From Drosophila persimilis (lineage: Eukaryota; Arthropoda; Insecta; Diptera; Drosophilidae): 64,000 nt of DNA. The stretch lies in assembly GCF_003286085.1 (NCBI RefSeq), contig NW_020825458.1, positions 151,345 through 215,344 of the forward strand, read 5' to 3'. Position numbers and translations under genes: made by a program. Below the pieces are notes generated by a model. It was not told the origin of the DNA. It made no database searches and saw only the letters and a list, made by a program, of their open reading frames with translations. Position 1 is the stretch's first letter; the number at the start of each line of letters is the position of its first letter. Positions 10,944 through 21,770 of this stretch are shown piece after piece.

Positions 10944-11005
10944 AAATGTTTATACACGGAGCGTTTTCCGCATTAATGTTAATTCACGGATGGGGGTGTG
11001 TTAGT

Positions 11006-11734
11006 TATACCCGATACTCAAAATGAGTATTGGGGTATATTAGATTTGTGGTAAAAGTGTATGTGTGTAACGTCCAGAAGGAATCGTTTCCGACCCCATA
11101 AAGTATATATATTCTTGATCAGCATCAATAGCCGAGTCGATTGAGCCATGTCTGTCTGTCCGTCCGTCCGTCTGTCCGTCTGTCCGTCCCCTTCAGCGCC
11201 TAATGCTCAAAGACTATAAGAGCTAGAGCAACGATGTTTTGGATCCAGACTTCTGCGATATGTCACTGCTCCGAAAATATTTCAAAACTTTGCCCCGCCC
11301 ACTTCCGCCCCCACAAAGGGCGAAAATCTGTGGCATCCACAATTTTAAAGATACGAGAAAACTAAAAACGCAGAATCGTAGAGAATGACCATATCTTTTA
11401 GACTGCAGAATCTGAATTGGATCGTATTACTATTATAGCCAGCATCAAGAAAACAATTTCATTTTTTCTCGCCCTGTCTCTCTCTAACACACAGGTAGCA
11501 TAGGCGGCTTTGTTTAGAGTAAAACATTAGCGCCTAGATCTCAGAGACTATAAAAGCTAGAGCAACCAAATTTGGTATCCACACTCCTAATATATCGGAC
11601 CGAGACGAGTTTGTTTCAAAATTTCGCCACACCCCCTTCCGCCCCCGCAAAGGATGCAGATCTGGGGATATTCATAAATCTCAGAGACTATTAAGGCTAG
11701 AGTAACCAAATTTGGTATCCACACTTCTGTTAGT
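11006..11734 (+). mobile_element. DINE-1-like element, copy b, truncated by tandem duplication
   Basis: Begins TTATACCCGATACTCAAAATG inside the element B LTR and ends abruptly after CACTTCTGTTAG, where gag sequence of the second duplicate starts. (GTCY)n at 11151-11190. It is identical in extent to the first 729 bp of copy c, so the truncation was made by the duplication and not by DINE transposition. Confidence 0.9.
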
Positions 11735-12923
11735 ACCGGTTCAGTAGTTGAAGATTGTCCTGCTGATGATTGGGGTGGCTGTTGCGGCTGAGAGTGATGC
11801 AAAGATGAATGATGATTCCGATTACAGGATCGGCAACGATGAGTCGATGAACATTGCGCAACTCTATGACCATTTCCAAGACAATTGATGCAGAGACCGA
11901 GGCGTTTTGCATTGTCGTACCGTTGAGCGCAATTAGAGATTTTATGGCCAGAACTAGAACAAAGTGTACAAGACGGATTAGTGATAGCAAACGACGAGTT
12001 TATTTGGTGATTAGAATGACGATTTGACTTATTGGATTCAGCCTTTCGTTGTGACGAAGTAGCAGCCGAGTTTCCAGACGAATGGAGAAACTGACAGTGG
12101 CGTTCCAAAAGCTGTGTGCATGCTAGCCAGGTTGGCAGAGTTTTGTAGTCCTGCGATTCCTTCCACTTGTTCCGAGTTTGCTGATCACACTTTTCCATTA
12201 TAATATATATAATCATAGCGTGAACAATGTTCTCAGGTTTGCCGATGGACTCCAGCGAGCTTAAGATAGCGGATGCCTTATGCACTAAGCTGTGAAGCTG
12301 CTGACTGTTTGACCTTTACACAGGTTGTAGTGCAAACAATGCCTCAATACCTTCTAAAAATATAAGAGTAGGATTATCAAAACGACTTTTGATAAGGCCT
12401 TCGGATAGTTTTCGCTTGTAACCTGGAATGCCTGAATTGTATCTAATGCCGGCCCCGTGAGGCAGGTCAGCAAATAATTAAACTTTTCTATATTAGACAA
12501 TCCAGACTCACGCACAACAATTTGCTCGAACGAGTGAATGCAATTCTTATAGTTTGCATATGTTCCGTCGAAAGTGGGTAGCGACAACCTTGGTAACGAT
12601 GACTTCACTGGCGGTGGGTGGTAGTACGGCGCAACAATGCTGGCGTTCAGATCTCCTCCCATTTTTTCCTTTATGGATAGCTTGATTGCTATGTATGTAT
12701 CCTCCAAATCTGCCCGTCCTTCATCATTCGGACTAAGGTCTTCAATATTAGCTTGGACATTTAAAACATTCTTGAAATACGTTTCTAAGATAATCAACCG
12801 ATAGCGGTTGCTCATCATTGCATATCGGGGTTTCCTATTTAGCATCTACCACAGATTTGATCCGAGTTATATTTCGTTTTATACTGCTCCGTTGCCGTTT
12901 TAAGTCTTCGAGCGTCCTCATTT
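11735..12923 (-). pseudogene. gag: Gag of element B, copy 2 (duplicate)
   Basis: Same sequence as the gag at 9262-10450, shifted by 2473 bp, with the same in-frame TAG and frame changes and the same CCHC motifs. It lacks the protease and pol downstream: at 11734 it runs into DINE copy b. The ATG equivalent is at 12923. Because lesions are shared, both copies descend from one already broken gag. Confidence 0.85.
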
Positions 12924-13398
12924 TGTTGTGTAGTGTAATTACGCTGACACAGAACTAGAGCTTCCAAAAATAACAACAACAAAAAAACGCAGCAAGCAGC
13001 AGCAGCTAGAGCACAAATCCAACGGTGAGAGCGAGGGCAGCAAAGATGAGCGCAGTTCCAAAGCGAAGAGTCAGCGAAAGTTCCAGCAGCGGAAAAGAAA
13101 GCAAAACGAAAATGAAGCGGTGGAATTCCAATAGAAAGAATGCGTTGATCGATGGACCAAAGCAGGTAGCTGCAAAGCGAACGAACCGAGAATGCAAGCG
13201 CCGTTGAATGCGTTGTGGGTGTCAAGCGAATGATAAAATTAAGCGAGAACGGCGAGAGCAAGGCGAGGACAACGATCCCGCGATCTAGACGAACAATTCT
13301 GATACGGTTTTCGGAACTTTCGATTGCAGCTGCGAGACGAGGGAATGTTGTAACTGTTGCCTTTGTAGATTGCGATTAAGAATTAACATAACACACAT

Positions 13399-13416
13399 GC
13401 CCCACGTTGGGCGCCA
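13399..13416 (-). other. tRNA-Lys primer-binding site of element B (copy 2)
   Basis: Exact repeat of the site at 10926-10943 at the 2473-bp offset, followed by LTR sequence from 13421 to the DINE insertion at 13479. Confidence 0.85.
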
Positions 13417-13478
13417 AAATGTTTATACACGGAGCGTTTTCCGCATTAATGTTAATTCACGGATGGGGGTGTGTTAGT

Positions 13479-14584
13479 TATACCCGATACTCAAAATGAG
13501 TATTGGGGTATATTAGATTTGTGGTAAAAGTGTATGTGTGTAACGTCCAGAAGGAATCGTTTCCGACCCCATAAAGTATATATATTCTTGATCAGCATCA
13601 ATAGCCGAGTCGATTGAGCCATGTCTGTCTGTCCGTCCGTCCGTCTGTCCGTCTGTCCGTCCCCTTCAGCGCCTAATGCTCAAAGACTATAAGAGCTAGA
13701 GCAACGATGTTTTGGATCCAGACTTCTGCGATATGTCACTGCTCCGAAAATATTTCAAAACTTTGCCCCGCCCACTTCCGCCCCCACAAAGGGCGAAAAT
13801 CTGTGGCATCCACAATTTTAAAGATACGAGAAAACTAAAAACGCAGAATCGTAGAGAATGACCATATCTTTTAGACTGCAGAATCTGAATTGGATCGTAT
13901 TACTATTATAGCCAGCATCAAGAAAACAATTTCATTTTTTCTCGCCCTGTCTCTCTCTAACACACAGGTAGCATAGGCGGCTTTGTTTAGAGTAAAACAT
14001 TAGCGCCTAGATCTCAGAGACTATAAAAGCTAGAGCAACCAAATTTGGTATCCACACTCCTAATATATCGGACCGAGACGAGTTTGTTTCAAAATTTCGC
14101 CACATCCCCTTCCGCCCCCGCAAAGGATGCAGATCTGGGGATATTCATAAATCTCAGAGACTATTAAGGCTAGAGTAACCAAATTTGGTATCCACACTTC
14201 TGTTAGATCTCACTATAAAACGTATATCTCAAAATTTCGCCCCACCCCCTTCCGCCCACACAAAGGACGAAAATCTCTTGCATCCACAATATTGCAAATT
14301 CGAGTAAACTAAAAACGCAGAATCATAGAGAATGACCATATCTATCCGGTTGCCGAATCTGGATCAGATCGGATCATTTTTGTAGCCAAAAGCAAGAAAT
14401 CAATTTTTAGTGGCTACGCAGCGCCCGACGTCACGCTCAGACTGATTTTCTGTCTCTCTCGCACGCACTCTTTGTCGTGTCGTTTAATATTAGCGGCGTC
14501 TGCCGGAGGAGAGCCATACTGACTTAGTATCGGGTATAACTGTAGAGTGGCGGTGTCCGCAGCAACTCACAACGTTCCCCCTCG
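13479..14584 (+). mobile_element. DINE-1-like element, copy c, full length
   Basis: 1106 bp, running from TTATACCCGATACTCAAAATG to the terminal hairpin (imperfect GAGTGGC/GCAACTC here) and ...CCCCCTCG. (GTCY)n at 13624-13663, GA/CT-rich segment near 14450. It interrupts the LTR of element B; flanking LTR resumes at 14585. Confidence 0.9.
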
Positions 14585-14816
14585 TTTTTTCTGCAAACGA
14601 ATCAAAGTCTATACATGAAAGAGAAAAGTCGATCGATCCAGTTGAGCATTAGGCAATAACTATTTATTACAAATCTTAGTGCTTGAGTACTGGGCATAAG
14701 AGAGAGAATACAGTGGTGAATTTAGTACATTCATGGTGAGAGTAAATACAAAAAGTGAGCGTAGGCTCTCTATTTTACGAGGGTCATTTGAATACTTGTT
14801 CCTTAAAGGAGTTTGA
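14585..14816 (-). repeat. Remainder of element B 5' LTR (outer boundary undefined)
   Basis: Continues the LTR after DINE copy c. On the minus strand it contains AATAAATAG (about 14663-14672), a plausible polyadenylation signal, within TTTGTAATAAATAGTTATTGCC-like sequence. No gene is seen. The far LTR end was not recognised. Confidence 0.4.
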
Positions 14817-16388
14817 CCGAACACCGGTCGGCTCTGCTGTCCCCCTGTGCGTTGTGTTTGCTGGCTTGATTTTTGGTGTAGACGTGCAGCGTGGGCAAAT
14901 ATTGGAGATGGCGAGCGGCTTTGGTCCGGCCGCCCATGTTGCATCTGTCTGGATGATTGGCTGCTGCATCCGAATGGCACTGGTCCGGCTACCCGATGCA
15001 ATGTCAATGATGTTGGAGTTGGCGTCGATGCGTGATGGCAATGGTCCGAGTTATTGGCCGCATCCGAGGGGCTGCTGGTCCGGCCACCAGGATGCGTTGT
15101 CGATTTTGTTGATTTTGTTGATTGGCCGCATCCAAGTGGCTCTGGTCCGGCCACAAGTATGCGTTGTCAGTAGAATTGGCCTGGCCTCCTCGGCCACGTT
15201 CATCGTCGGGTTGATGGTGTAATTTTGAGTTGTTGCTGGTCCGGCCACCCAGTTGAGGAGGTGTTCGTTTTGGCGTGTGATTTAATTTGTGTTTATTTGC
15301 AGGTACTTGTCGGCGTTTGGATGTTATTTGTGGCGACCCTTGTCTGGTTGGTGTTGGCGTAAAACAGCAGGTGAGTATTTTGTGTGTTTTGGCAGTCTGC
15401 TTCTCCCTCCTGTTTCTTCTTTCGTTGCAGGATTTGCTGGCGTCCGGCGGCTCAACACCGGGCCATCCCGCCCTCACATAATGACCGAGAGACGGGTGCG
15501 ACCCAGTGGAGCGGCAACAGGCGCCAGCATCTGTGTCGTCGTTGGAAATGGCAGCTGTTGGTTCGGAGTGGCGTGACGTCACGGCCATGGTCAGTCGGCA
15601 GCGTCATCGAAGAAGGCCTCCTTTTCCGCCCCTTTGGCAGGAAATTGTTGATGTTGATGGCGAGGCAGCTTCTTGTTGGTCAGCACTGTCTGTTTATTGG
15701 CAGGTACGTGTGATTTTCGTGTGTTTTGTCAGTTTTTCGTCAGTGTGGGTGATTTAATTGTTAATTGTGTTTAATTTTTGTCTATTTTCAGGTTTTATTG
15801 GCATTAAACTTCTGCTATTCGGCGCAATCAGTAGACGTCGTTTAATCCCTCGCTTTCGAAGTCGCCCCTGGATTGTCCATTTAGGAACTTACGTAGGTCA
15901 TCGTAAGGCTCTTCGTCGGTCCATTGGCTGTCGTCGTCCATGTCCATATCCGGGTCAGTGTCCGATATGGCTACTGCTGTTGCTGTATTGTCGGCGGCTG
16001 ATGATGTTGTCAGAGGAGCAGGGACTGCTGCTGCTGTTGGTTGGAGTGGGTGCATGGCTGTTGTGCCCTTGCCATTTGCTGCAGCCAATTTTGTGAGTAG
16101 CTCTGGTGAGACAACTGGTGGCCGGACCAGCAGCCACTCGGATGCGGCCAATAACACGATACGTTGGCATGACATACCGATGTCAATGCCAACAACTGGA
16201 AAATGCATTTTCGGGTGGCCGGACCAGTGCCACTCGGTCTGCTGCACCAAACCAACAGACAGATGCAACGTGGGCGGCGGGACCAGAGCCGCTCGCCATC
16301 GGCAACACCATCATTGCCCACGATGCCTGCCAATACTCACATCCAGCCAATAAACAACACACAGGGGGACAGCAGAGCCGGCCGGTAT
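14817..16388. repeat. Unidentified block with ~265-bp imperfect inverted arms and degenerate GGTCCGGCC units
   Basis: The left arm (about 14817-15093) and the reverse complement of the right arm (about 16115-16388) share ordered landmarks: CGGCTCTGCTGTCCCCCTGTG, ATGGCGAGCGGCT, GTTGCATCTGTCTG, GCACTGGTCCGGC, ATTGGCCGCATCCGAG and GGCTGCTGGTCCGGCCACCAG. GGTCCGGCC-like units recur at 14923, 14982, 15043 (degenerate), 15077, 15143 and 15238, and inverted at 16122, 16219 and about 16279. The middle (15.3-15.8 kb) is G/T-rich and holds TTTGCAG/ATTTTCAG segments. I do not recognise the family. Confidence 0.6.
15828..16268 (-). pseudogene. Gene-like open frame with acidic C-terminus, unknown
   Basis: A 146-codon frame without an upstream ATG, so its 5' end is missing or lies in another exon. 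The N-terminal third is encoded by the inverted-repeat arm. The centre is Ala/Thr/Pro-rich. The C-terminus is acidic (DTDPDMDMDDDSQWTDEEP) followed by YDDLRKFLNGQ. An AATAAA (minus strand) lies about 30 bp after the stop, so this could be the genuine 3' end of a gene or retroelement ORF. Codon context looks coding-like, but no family is recognised; chance cannot be excluded. Confidence 0.35.
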
Positions 16389-16492
16389 ACAGAGTAATGT
16401 TCGCATTGCGTTGTTATGCCCGCTGGTGCTCCGTTGTTGCTTGTCCTCCTGTTAGAATTAAAATAAATATAATTAATATGTTTATATGTTGT

Positions 16493-16750
16493 TGTAGCGC
16501 CATTTGGCTAATAATAATTGTTATTGGGATAGTATTTTATGAAGTCTAGTGTAAGTTAGGCTATGGCAAAGCGGGAGCGCAATAAAAGCTCGCTCTCTCG
16601 CTCTTGGCGAATTCGCCCCGCTTTGCCACCGTAGTTAAGATAGGCGCAGAAGAAATTGTTTGAATACATGAAGAGAAGTCGAATACAAAAATTTCAGTCA
16701 CCCAAGTTTTTTCGGTATCTTTTATTTAGAAAAACTATTCTAAATTTTCA
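16493..16750 (+). repeat. LTR of element C (258 bp)
   Basis: Starts TGTAGCGCCATTT and ends AAATTTTCA directly before a TGGCGCC primer-binding site. Contains AATAAA at 16581-16586 inside a strong hairpin. A second copy starts at 26534, confirming the left boundary. Confidence 0.85.
16565..16627 (+). promoter_or_regulatory. Stem-loop enclosing the AATAAA signal in the element C LTR
   Basis: GGCAAAGCGGG (16565-16575) pairs perfectly with CCCGCTTTGCC (16617-16627). Between them lie AATAAA and the 12-bp palindrome GGCGAATTCGCC (16606-16617). The same arms are present in the second LTR (26606-26616 and 26658-26668). Confidence 0.7.
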
Positions 16751-16770
16751 TGGCGCCCCCGGGTGGACTT
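16751..16770 (+). other. Primer-binding site of element C, probably tRNA-Asn
   Basis: TGGCGCCCCCGGGTGGACTT immediately follows the LTR CA end. From memory it is complementary to the 3' end of Drosophila tRNA-Asn (one base off here, exact in the second copy at 27955-27974). Confidence 0.65.
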
Positions 16771-17157
16771 GCAATTTAAACGTATTAATTAAAGTGGAAG
16801 TCAAAAGTGACAGTGACACAGTGGAGAAAAGATCAATAGCCAAAATCTATTATACCTACATGTACATGCATACATGTACATACTACATGCATATGTGCTG
16901 CAGCTAAATTGCCAAATTGACCGCGATGTGTGTGCAATAATTCAACAAACAAAACTAAAAATCACCGCGTCGGTCGTGCAATACCCTGTCTGCAGCTATA
17001 TACAAAAGGAGATATACATATACCATCTACCTAAGGAGATCCAAGTGGAGCATCCAGCATAAGAAGAGGAGAGTACAGCACCTGGAATTTCCAATTTTAT
17101 CAAGAGGTATTTGTGCAAAAAATTGAAAGCTCGAGTGAAGACGAAAAGATTAAAAAA
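16771..17157 (+). other. Leader of element C, non-coding
   Basis: Contains CAGTGACACAGTGGAG, tracts of ATGTACATGCAT and ACGAAAAG, and ends in an A-run where DINE copy d is inserted. No ORF. The same leader recurs at 27975-28158 and 29045-29246. Confidence 0.7.
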
Positions 17158-18031
17158 CGAGGGGGAACGTTGTGAGTTGCTGCGGACACCGCAACTCTAC
17201 AGTTATACCCGATACTAAGTCAGTATGGCTCTCCTCCGGCAGACGGCGCTAATATTAAACGAAACGACAAAGAGTGCGTGCGAGAGAGACAGAAAATCAG
17301 TCTGTGCGTGACGTCGGGCGCTGCGTAGCCACTGCAAATTGATTTGTTCCTGTTGGCTATAAAAATTATCTGATCTGATCCAGATTCAGTAACCTGATAG
17401 ATATGGTCGTTATCTATGATTCTGCGTTTTTAGTTTTCTCGAATCTGCAATATTGTGGATGCAACAGATTCTCGTCCTTTGTGGGGGAGGAAGGGGGTGG
17501 GGCGAAATTCTGAGATATACGTTTTATAGTGAGATCTAACAAAAGTGCGGATACCAAATTTGGTTACTCTAGCCTTAATAGTCTGAGATTTGTGGTTGCC
17601 CCAGATTTTCGTCCTTTACGGGGGCGGAAGGGGGTGCGGCGAAATTTTGACACAAAACGGTCAAGGTCCGATATCACAGGAGTGTGGATACGAAATTTGG
17701 TTGCTCTAGCTCTTATGGGTTCTGAGATCCTTGAACTCATATTTTGCAATTGGCAAAACCGACCATGAAACCTGTGTGTTAGAGTGAGACAGAGCGAGAA
17801 AGAGTGAAATTGTTTTCGTGATTCTGGCTGTAATAATTATACGATCTGGTTCAGATTTTGCACTCTAGAAGATATAGTCATCTTCTACGAATCTGAGTTT
17901 TTAGTTTTCTCGTATCGTCGAAATTGTGGATGCCACAGATTTTCGCCCTTTGTGGAGCGGAATTGGGCGGGGCAAAGTTTTGAAATATTTTTGGAGCAGT
18001 GACATATCACAGAAGTCTGGATCCAAAACAT

Positions 18032-18786
18032 TGTAACGAACCCAAAAGGGTTCGCTACAAAGCCTCTCCCAACGCCCTATAAAAACCCGGCTACTAAAAT
18101 GCAACACCTCGCCCAACGCAAAGTGATTTAGTACGCGAGCAACCCCCCTCCACACATAGCCACCGATTGACTGGCGCCGACTTCGTAACGCTGACTTCCA
18201 CCACTCCAGACCAAGCAACCGGCCAGGCGCAGTTTTCCGGGTTCATCGGCTACAAAACGATGACACCGCGGAAGCCCACGACGAGCCCCCAACGGCAAAC
18301 CCGCCAGCTCGCCCGCGATCGCCAGAACAGCGAAGTGCACCCCAACACGGAAGTGCACTTTCAAACCCGCTGACACAGCGCCCATCGGCGTATAAATAGA
18401 CGCCGACTGGAAACCAGAAGACAACTTACGCAGAGACCCAGTCCGGAGTACAGACGCGGTACCCGGAACTCACCAGAAGACATCAATTAAAAATAAGTCA
18501 TTTAAACCGCTAAGAAATACAATAAAGTGTCAAACTTGTAAAGTAAAAACACCCGATTGCGTAAGTTCACCCCAATCAGCCGAGGCACCGACGTCACCCC
18601 TCTCCAAGCCCCCACGGTCGTTTCGTATACACGACGAGCGACCCCCATTCTAGCCCCGATCCACCTCTCTACGACAGGCCGCCCCCTGACGCCGCCCTTA
18701 AGGTTCCATCATATTTCTACAAATTTCTTGTGAATTGACCGCTGGACGTGACTGAGCTTACCTCAGCCTGAAATAGGTCCATCACA
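18032..18786 (+). repeat. 5' LTR of element G2 (755 bp)
   Basis: Begins with a 28-nt imperfect palindrome (CGAACCC-AAAA-GGGTTCG core). TATAAATA at 18391-18398 and AATAAA at 18521-18526 place a likely R region between them. About 155 bp near 18130-18290 are absent from the 3' LTR. Confidence 0.9.
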
Positions 18787-18788
18787 AG

Positions 18789-18807
18789 TGGCGCCCGAGC
18801 AGGGACT
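18789..18807 (+). other. tRNA-Lys-type primer-binding site of G2
   Basis: TGGCGCCCGAGCAGGGACT, two bases after the LTR end. It differs by one base from the classic TGGCGCCCGAACAGGGAC complementary to tRNA-Lys(UUU). Element D has the same variant. Confidence 0.8.
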
Positions 18808-19086
18808 CAAGGGAACGTCAGCGAGGGTTTGTGGAATAAAACCCCACGGCCGCTAGAGCAAGAACACAAGGGAACAACCCAAAGAAAACCCCGACCTAGC
18901 GCAATATCAACGGCGAGAGTTGCGCAACGAGCAGACGAAAGCGCGACACAGCGACAGAGAAACGCGAACAGTGCCGTCACCCCGAGAAGAAATTCGAAGC
19001 GTCAGCCGCGAAGCTCGACACAGTGCCCTAGTGAAGGAAAAGCTGCAAGCCCAGCGAAACAGCCAACTCAAGTAACGATCGGAGCG

Positions 19087-20452
19087 ATGGAATCCCACAC
19101 AGAGGAACAGGCCAGCGGGTATTACCCTGGAGAATTCGTCGCCAACCCAGGGGTGAGTACCGGCTGGATACACAAACGTCGCCGAGAGGAGCTGGAGTCC
19201 TTCGCGGAGGAATTCGGATTCAGCCGCGAGGGGAACGTGGAAGATTTGCGGACGAGTTTCGCCGAACTAGTCGCCGGGCCCCTCGAACACGATGCCTGGG
19301 TCAGGTTGGCGGAGCTCGAGCGGCAGTACGCCAGATCGCCAGGACGAGCCAGATCGCCCCAGCCCTACACCTCAGCACCAACAGAGAAGCGGAAGACGGA
19401 CCCCAAACTCAGCCTACAAGTTCCAGGATTAATGGAAGGCAAAGCCAGCACCTCACCGACATCGATAACCGCCGAAGATCTACCGAAGCCCCCGCCCCCG
19501 GAGCCAAGGCCTTCGCCCATGAGAAGGATCTTGCCGACAGCAGGAGGAAATGGCCCCACAGACGGCCACAACTACAGTCACGCCGCGGAGATGGCGGAAC
19601 GGATCCGAAAGTGGGGAATCCAGTTTGACGGGCAGGACGACCCACTGTCGTTCGTCGAACTACTGGAAGAGCGTGCCCTCTCGTACGGGGTAGACATGAA
19701 CTACGTGCCGCGAGCCATGGCAGAGCTCCTCACCGACCGAGCCAACCGTTGGTTCCGCACCAGCCGACTCCAGAGCGCCTCATGGGCCGATTTCCGCCAG
19801 GAATTCCTAGCCTTTTTCCTGCCTCCCCGGTACTTCGAGCAAACAAGCGGTGGGCGAACCGTTCAAGGACTTCGTCATCGAGCTCCGGTTGCTCATGCAC
19901 CACGCCGGGTACGACGAAGCCAAAGAGCTTAGCCGAATCTATGACAACACCCTCCCGGCGTACCAGCTGTACGTGCGAAGACACGAACTGAGAAGTCTGA
20001 CGCAATTAACGATGTTGGCCACAGAGTTCGAGAGCATCCAGGAACGAAACGTACCAGCGATCCTCATCCCCTATCGACAACCACCCAGGTACACGCGGCC
20101 AACGACACGACAAAACGAAAGCGGGACGAATCGGGCCCAATTCCGAAAGCCCCACTGGAACACCTCGGAACCCGCAAGGAAGCCGCACCAAGCCGGCGCT
20201 TCAGCACAGGAAGCGGCACATCGAATGATCACCACCCCCATCGCCAACCCGCACGCAGCCTGTCGACGCTGCGCAGAAGCGGGACATGTATCTCACGACT
20301 GCACCAACCCATCGATCCTCTTCTGTTGGGAATGCGGCAAGCGCGGAACACGCACCGTGGGCTGTTGCCGCCAGGACCCGTCGGGAAACGACTCGCGTCC
20401 CCAGCTGACACGGGAACAGCCGGGCACGACGCTTCCTCAGAAAACCAATTAA
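19087..20452 (+). pseudogene. gag: Gag of element G2, frameshifted
   Basis: The first ATG is at 19087 (MESHTEEQASGYY); the frame is open upstream without ATG. An N-terminal segment RREELESFAEEFGFS... looks like a small helical, SAP-like unit. The capsid region follows (WGIQFDGQDDPLSFVELLEERA, WFRTSRLQSASWADFRQEF). The frame shifts near 19845 and continues at 19850-20452 with IELRLLMHHAGYD and YVRRHELRSL, then a CCHC finger (CRRCAEAGHVSHDC) and a second Cys cluster (CWECGKRGTRTVGCC). A functional Gag would form particles; this copy cannot make it in one frame. Confidence 0.85.
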
Positions 20453-21579
20453 GAAACCCGCTACAAGTACACGACGGCCGGATAGTGGCGAGAGTGACCA
20501 TCGGGGCGTCCCGAAGTTTCATCAACGCCGACCTCGCCCGCCAACTCGACCACGACAACGACCTGCGCGACGCTTGCGTCCCGATACGCCTAGCCGACGG
20601 CTCAGCACGCGAGATAACTCAGATCTTGCTAGCGCGCGTCAAACTAGACGAGCAAGAGGTACAGATGCCGCTCTTGGTACTACCCAACATGTTAGAGCAA
20701 GCCATAATAGGGATGGATTTCCTGTGCGCCATCGAAACCACAATAAAATGTGGCGCCACACGCCTCCATCTTCAAGGCTCCCGACGCCCCCTCCCAAACA
20801 CGCCGATGATCACCGCCAGCCAAGTACACGCCCACGGACCCAAGAACTTGAGACCCCCGCCGCCAACGAACCCTCCGCCACGACACGAGACACGAGCACA
20901 AGGAACGAGGAACACAGAACCCACGGCCACGCCGAGACACACTAGCCCCAGGCCCACTCCGAGAAACCCAAAACCAAGCAAAGCAACGAAGAAAGCGAGC
21001 CGGTCTCCCGAGGGCACCGACGCGGTTCCACCAACAATGGGAAAGGAATCCAGGACGCCCCTCCAGAAGACAACCCGGACCCAGAAACGACAGCCACGCA
21101 GCAGCCAGGCGCTCGAGGTACCACCTCCGACCGCCACCCTGGCCCACGAACGCCTCGACACCGCCCTCGACACGAAAACGACCCCTACGACACCGACCGA
21201 CCCGCTACTCCCGCGTCCTCTCAGGCAGGAACCGGGAGGGGCGATCACCGCCGCACGAGGCATCAATCGAAACCCCGCCGCACCTGGAGCCGACACACCA
21301 TCGATCGTCACCGACATTATGGAACGCCTCCCGGGCAACACCTCATACGGCGCCGGAATGCGGCCCAGCACCACGCCTGGAGCCATGTCGGTGAACCTCA
21401 CCGCCCAAACTAGCCGTCGGTCAAACTCTACGACCGCTATCGAGACCCGCACGTTCGTACATCACGCTGAGTACAACGTAGCGCAAGCACCCCCCAGGAC
21501 ACACACGAGCACCCCACACCTGAGCGACGCACCCGCGAATACACTCGCGAAGTCGAACCACCAAGCGCATTCGACATAA
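20453..21579 (+). pseudogene. pol: Protease and linker of G2, catalytic motif deleted
   Basis: Compared with element D the protease start reads RVTIGASRSF where D has a DTGATRSF motif preceded by about ten more residues. The in-frame gap near 20497 removes the catalytic Asp and Thr. The C-terminal motif IIGMDFLCAIE is kept. A Pro/Thr/Arg-rich linker of more than 200 residues follows and ends at a stop at 21579. The protein would be inactive. Confidence 0.75.
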
Positions 21580-21770
21580 CGATCCTCCCCGAGAACCCCG
21601 ACTACACTTGCGACCCAGGAATCGACGAACCACCGGAGAACGATTCGGAACGAATCTCCGACCCATGGCCTCCCGACATCGCTCCGAGGATACAGGAATT
21701 TCAAGACGAAGAACTGCCGACACTCGCAGGCCTCCGAGGGACGACGGATCTAACGGAACACACCATCGTT

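Larger units (their letters stand above)
9262..14207. repeat. Direct tandem duplication, 2473-bp unit
   Basis: Unit 1 (9262-11734) and unit 2 (11735-14207) contain the same gag 3' part, leader, PBS, LTR piece and first part of the DINE, at a constant offset of 2473 bp. I noticed only a few differences (for example CTTTCCACAGG versus CTTTACACAGG near 9845/12318, ATTAAGCGG versus ATGAAGCGG near 10640/13113), so the event is recent. Breakpoints share only AG. Confidence 0.9.
6600..14816 (-). mobile_element. Element B: Bel-Pao LTR retrotransposon, 3'-truncated, with internal tandem duplication
   Basis: On the minus strand the order is LTR, tRNA-Lys PBS, gag with CCHC motifs, protease, RT, RNase H; integrase and 3' LTR are missing at the left end. 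The RT motif YVDD and pre-RT linker are Bel-Pao type. The gag-leader-LTR-DINE segment occurs twice in tandem (9262-11734 and 11735-14207). Gag carries stops and frame changes in both copies. The right LTR boundary is not defined and is placed at the start of the inverted-repeat block. Confidence 0.8.

Noticed and set aside
15004..15588. 194-codon minus-strand frame through the GGTCCGGCC units as a protein gene
   Set aside because: Its sequence simply translates the DNA repeats (AGP, GRTS, RPD units), has no domain and overlaps equally long frames on the other strand.
14817..16388. Telomeric HeT-A/TART-type sequence
   Set aside because: No Gag zinc knuckles, no RT and no oligo(A) junctions were found; G/T-richness alone is insufficient.
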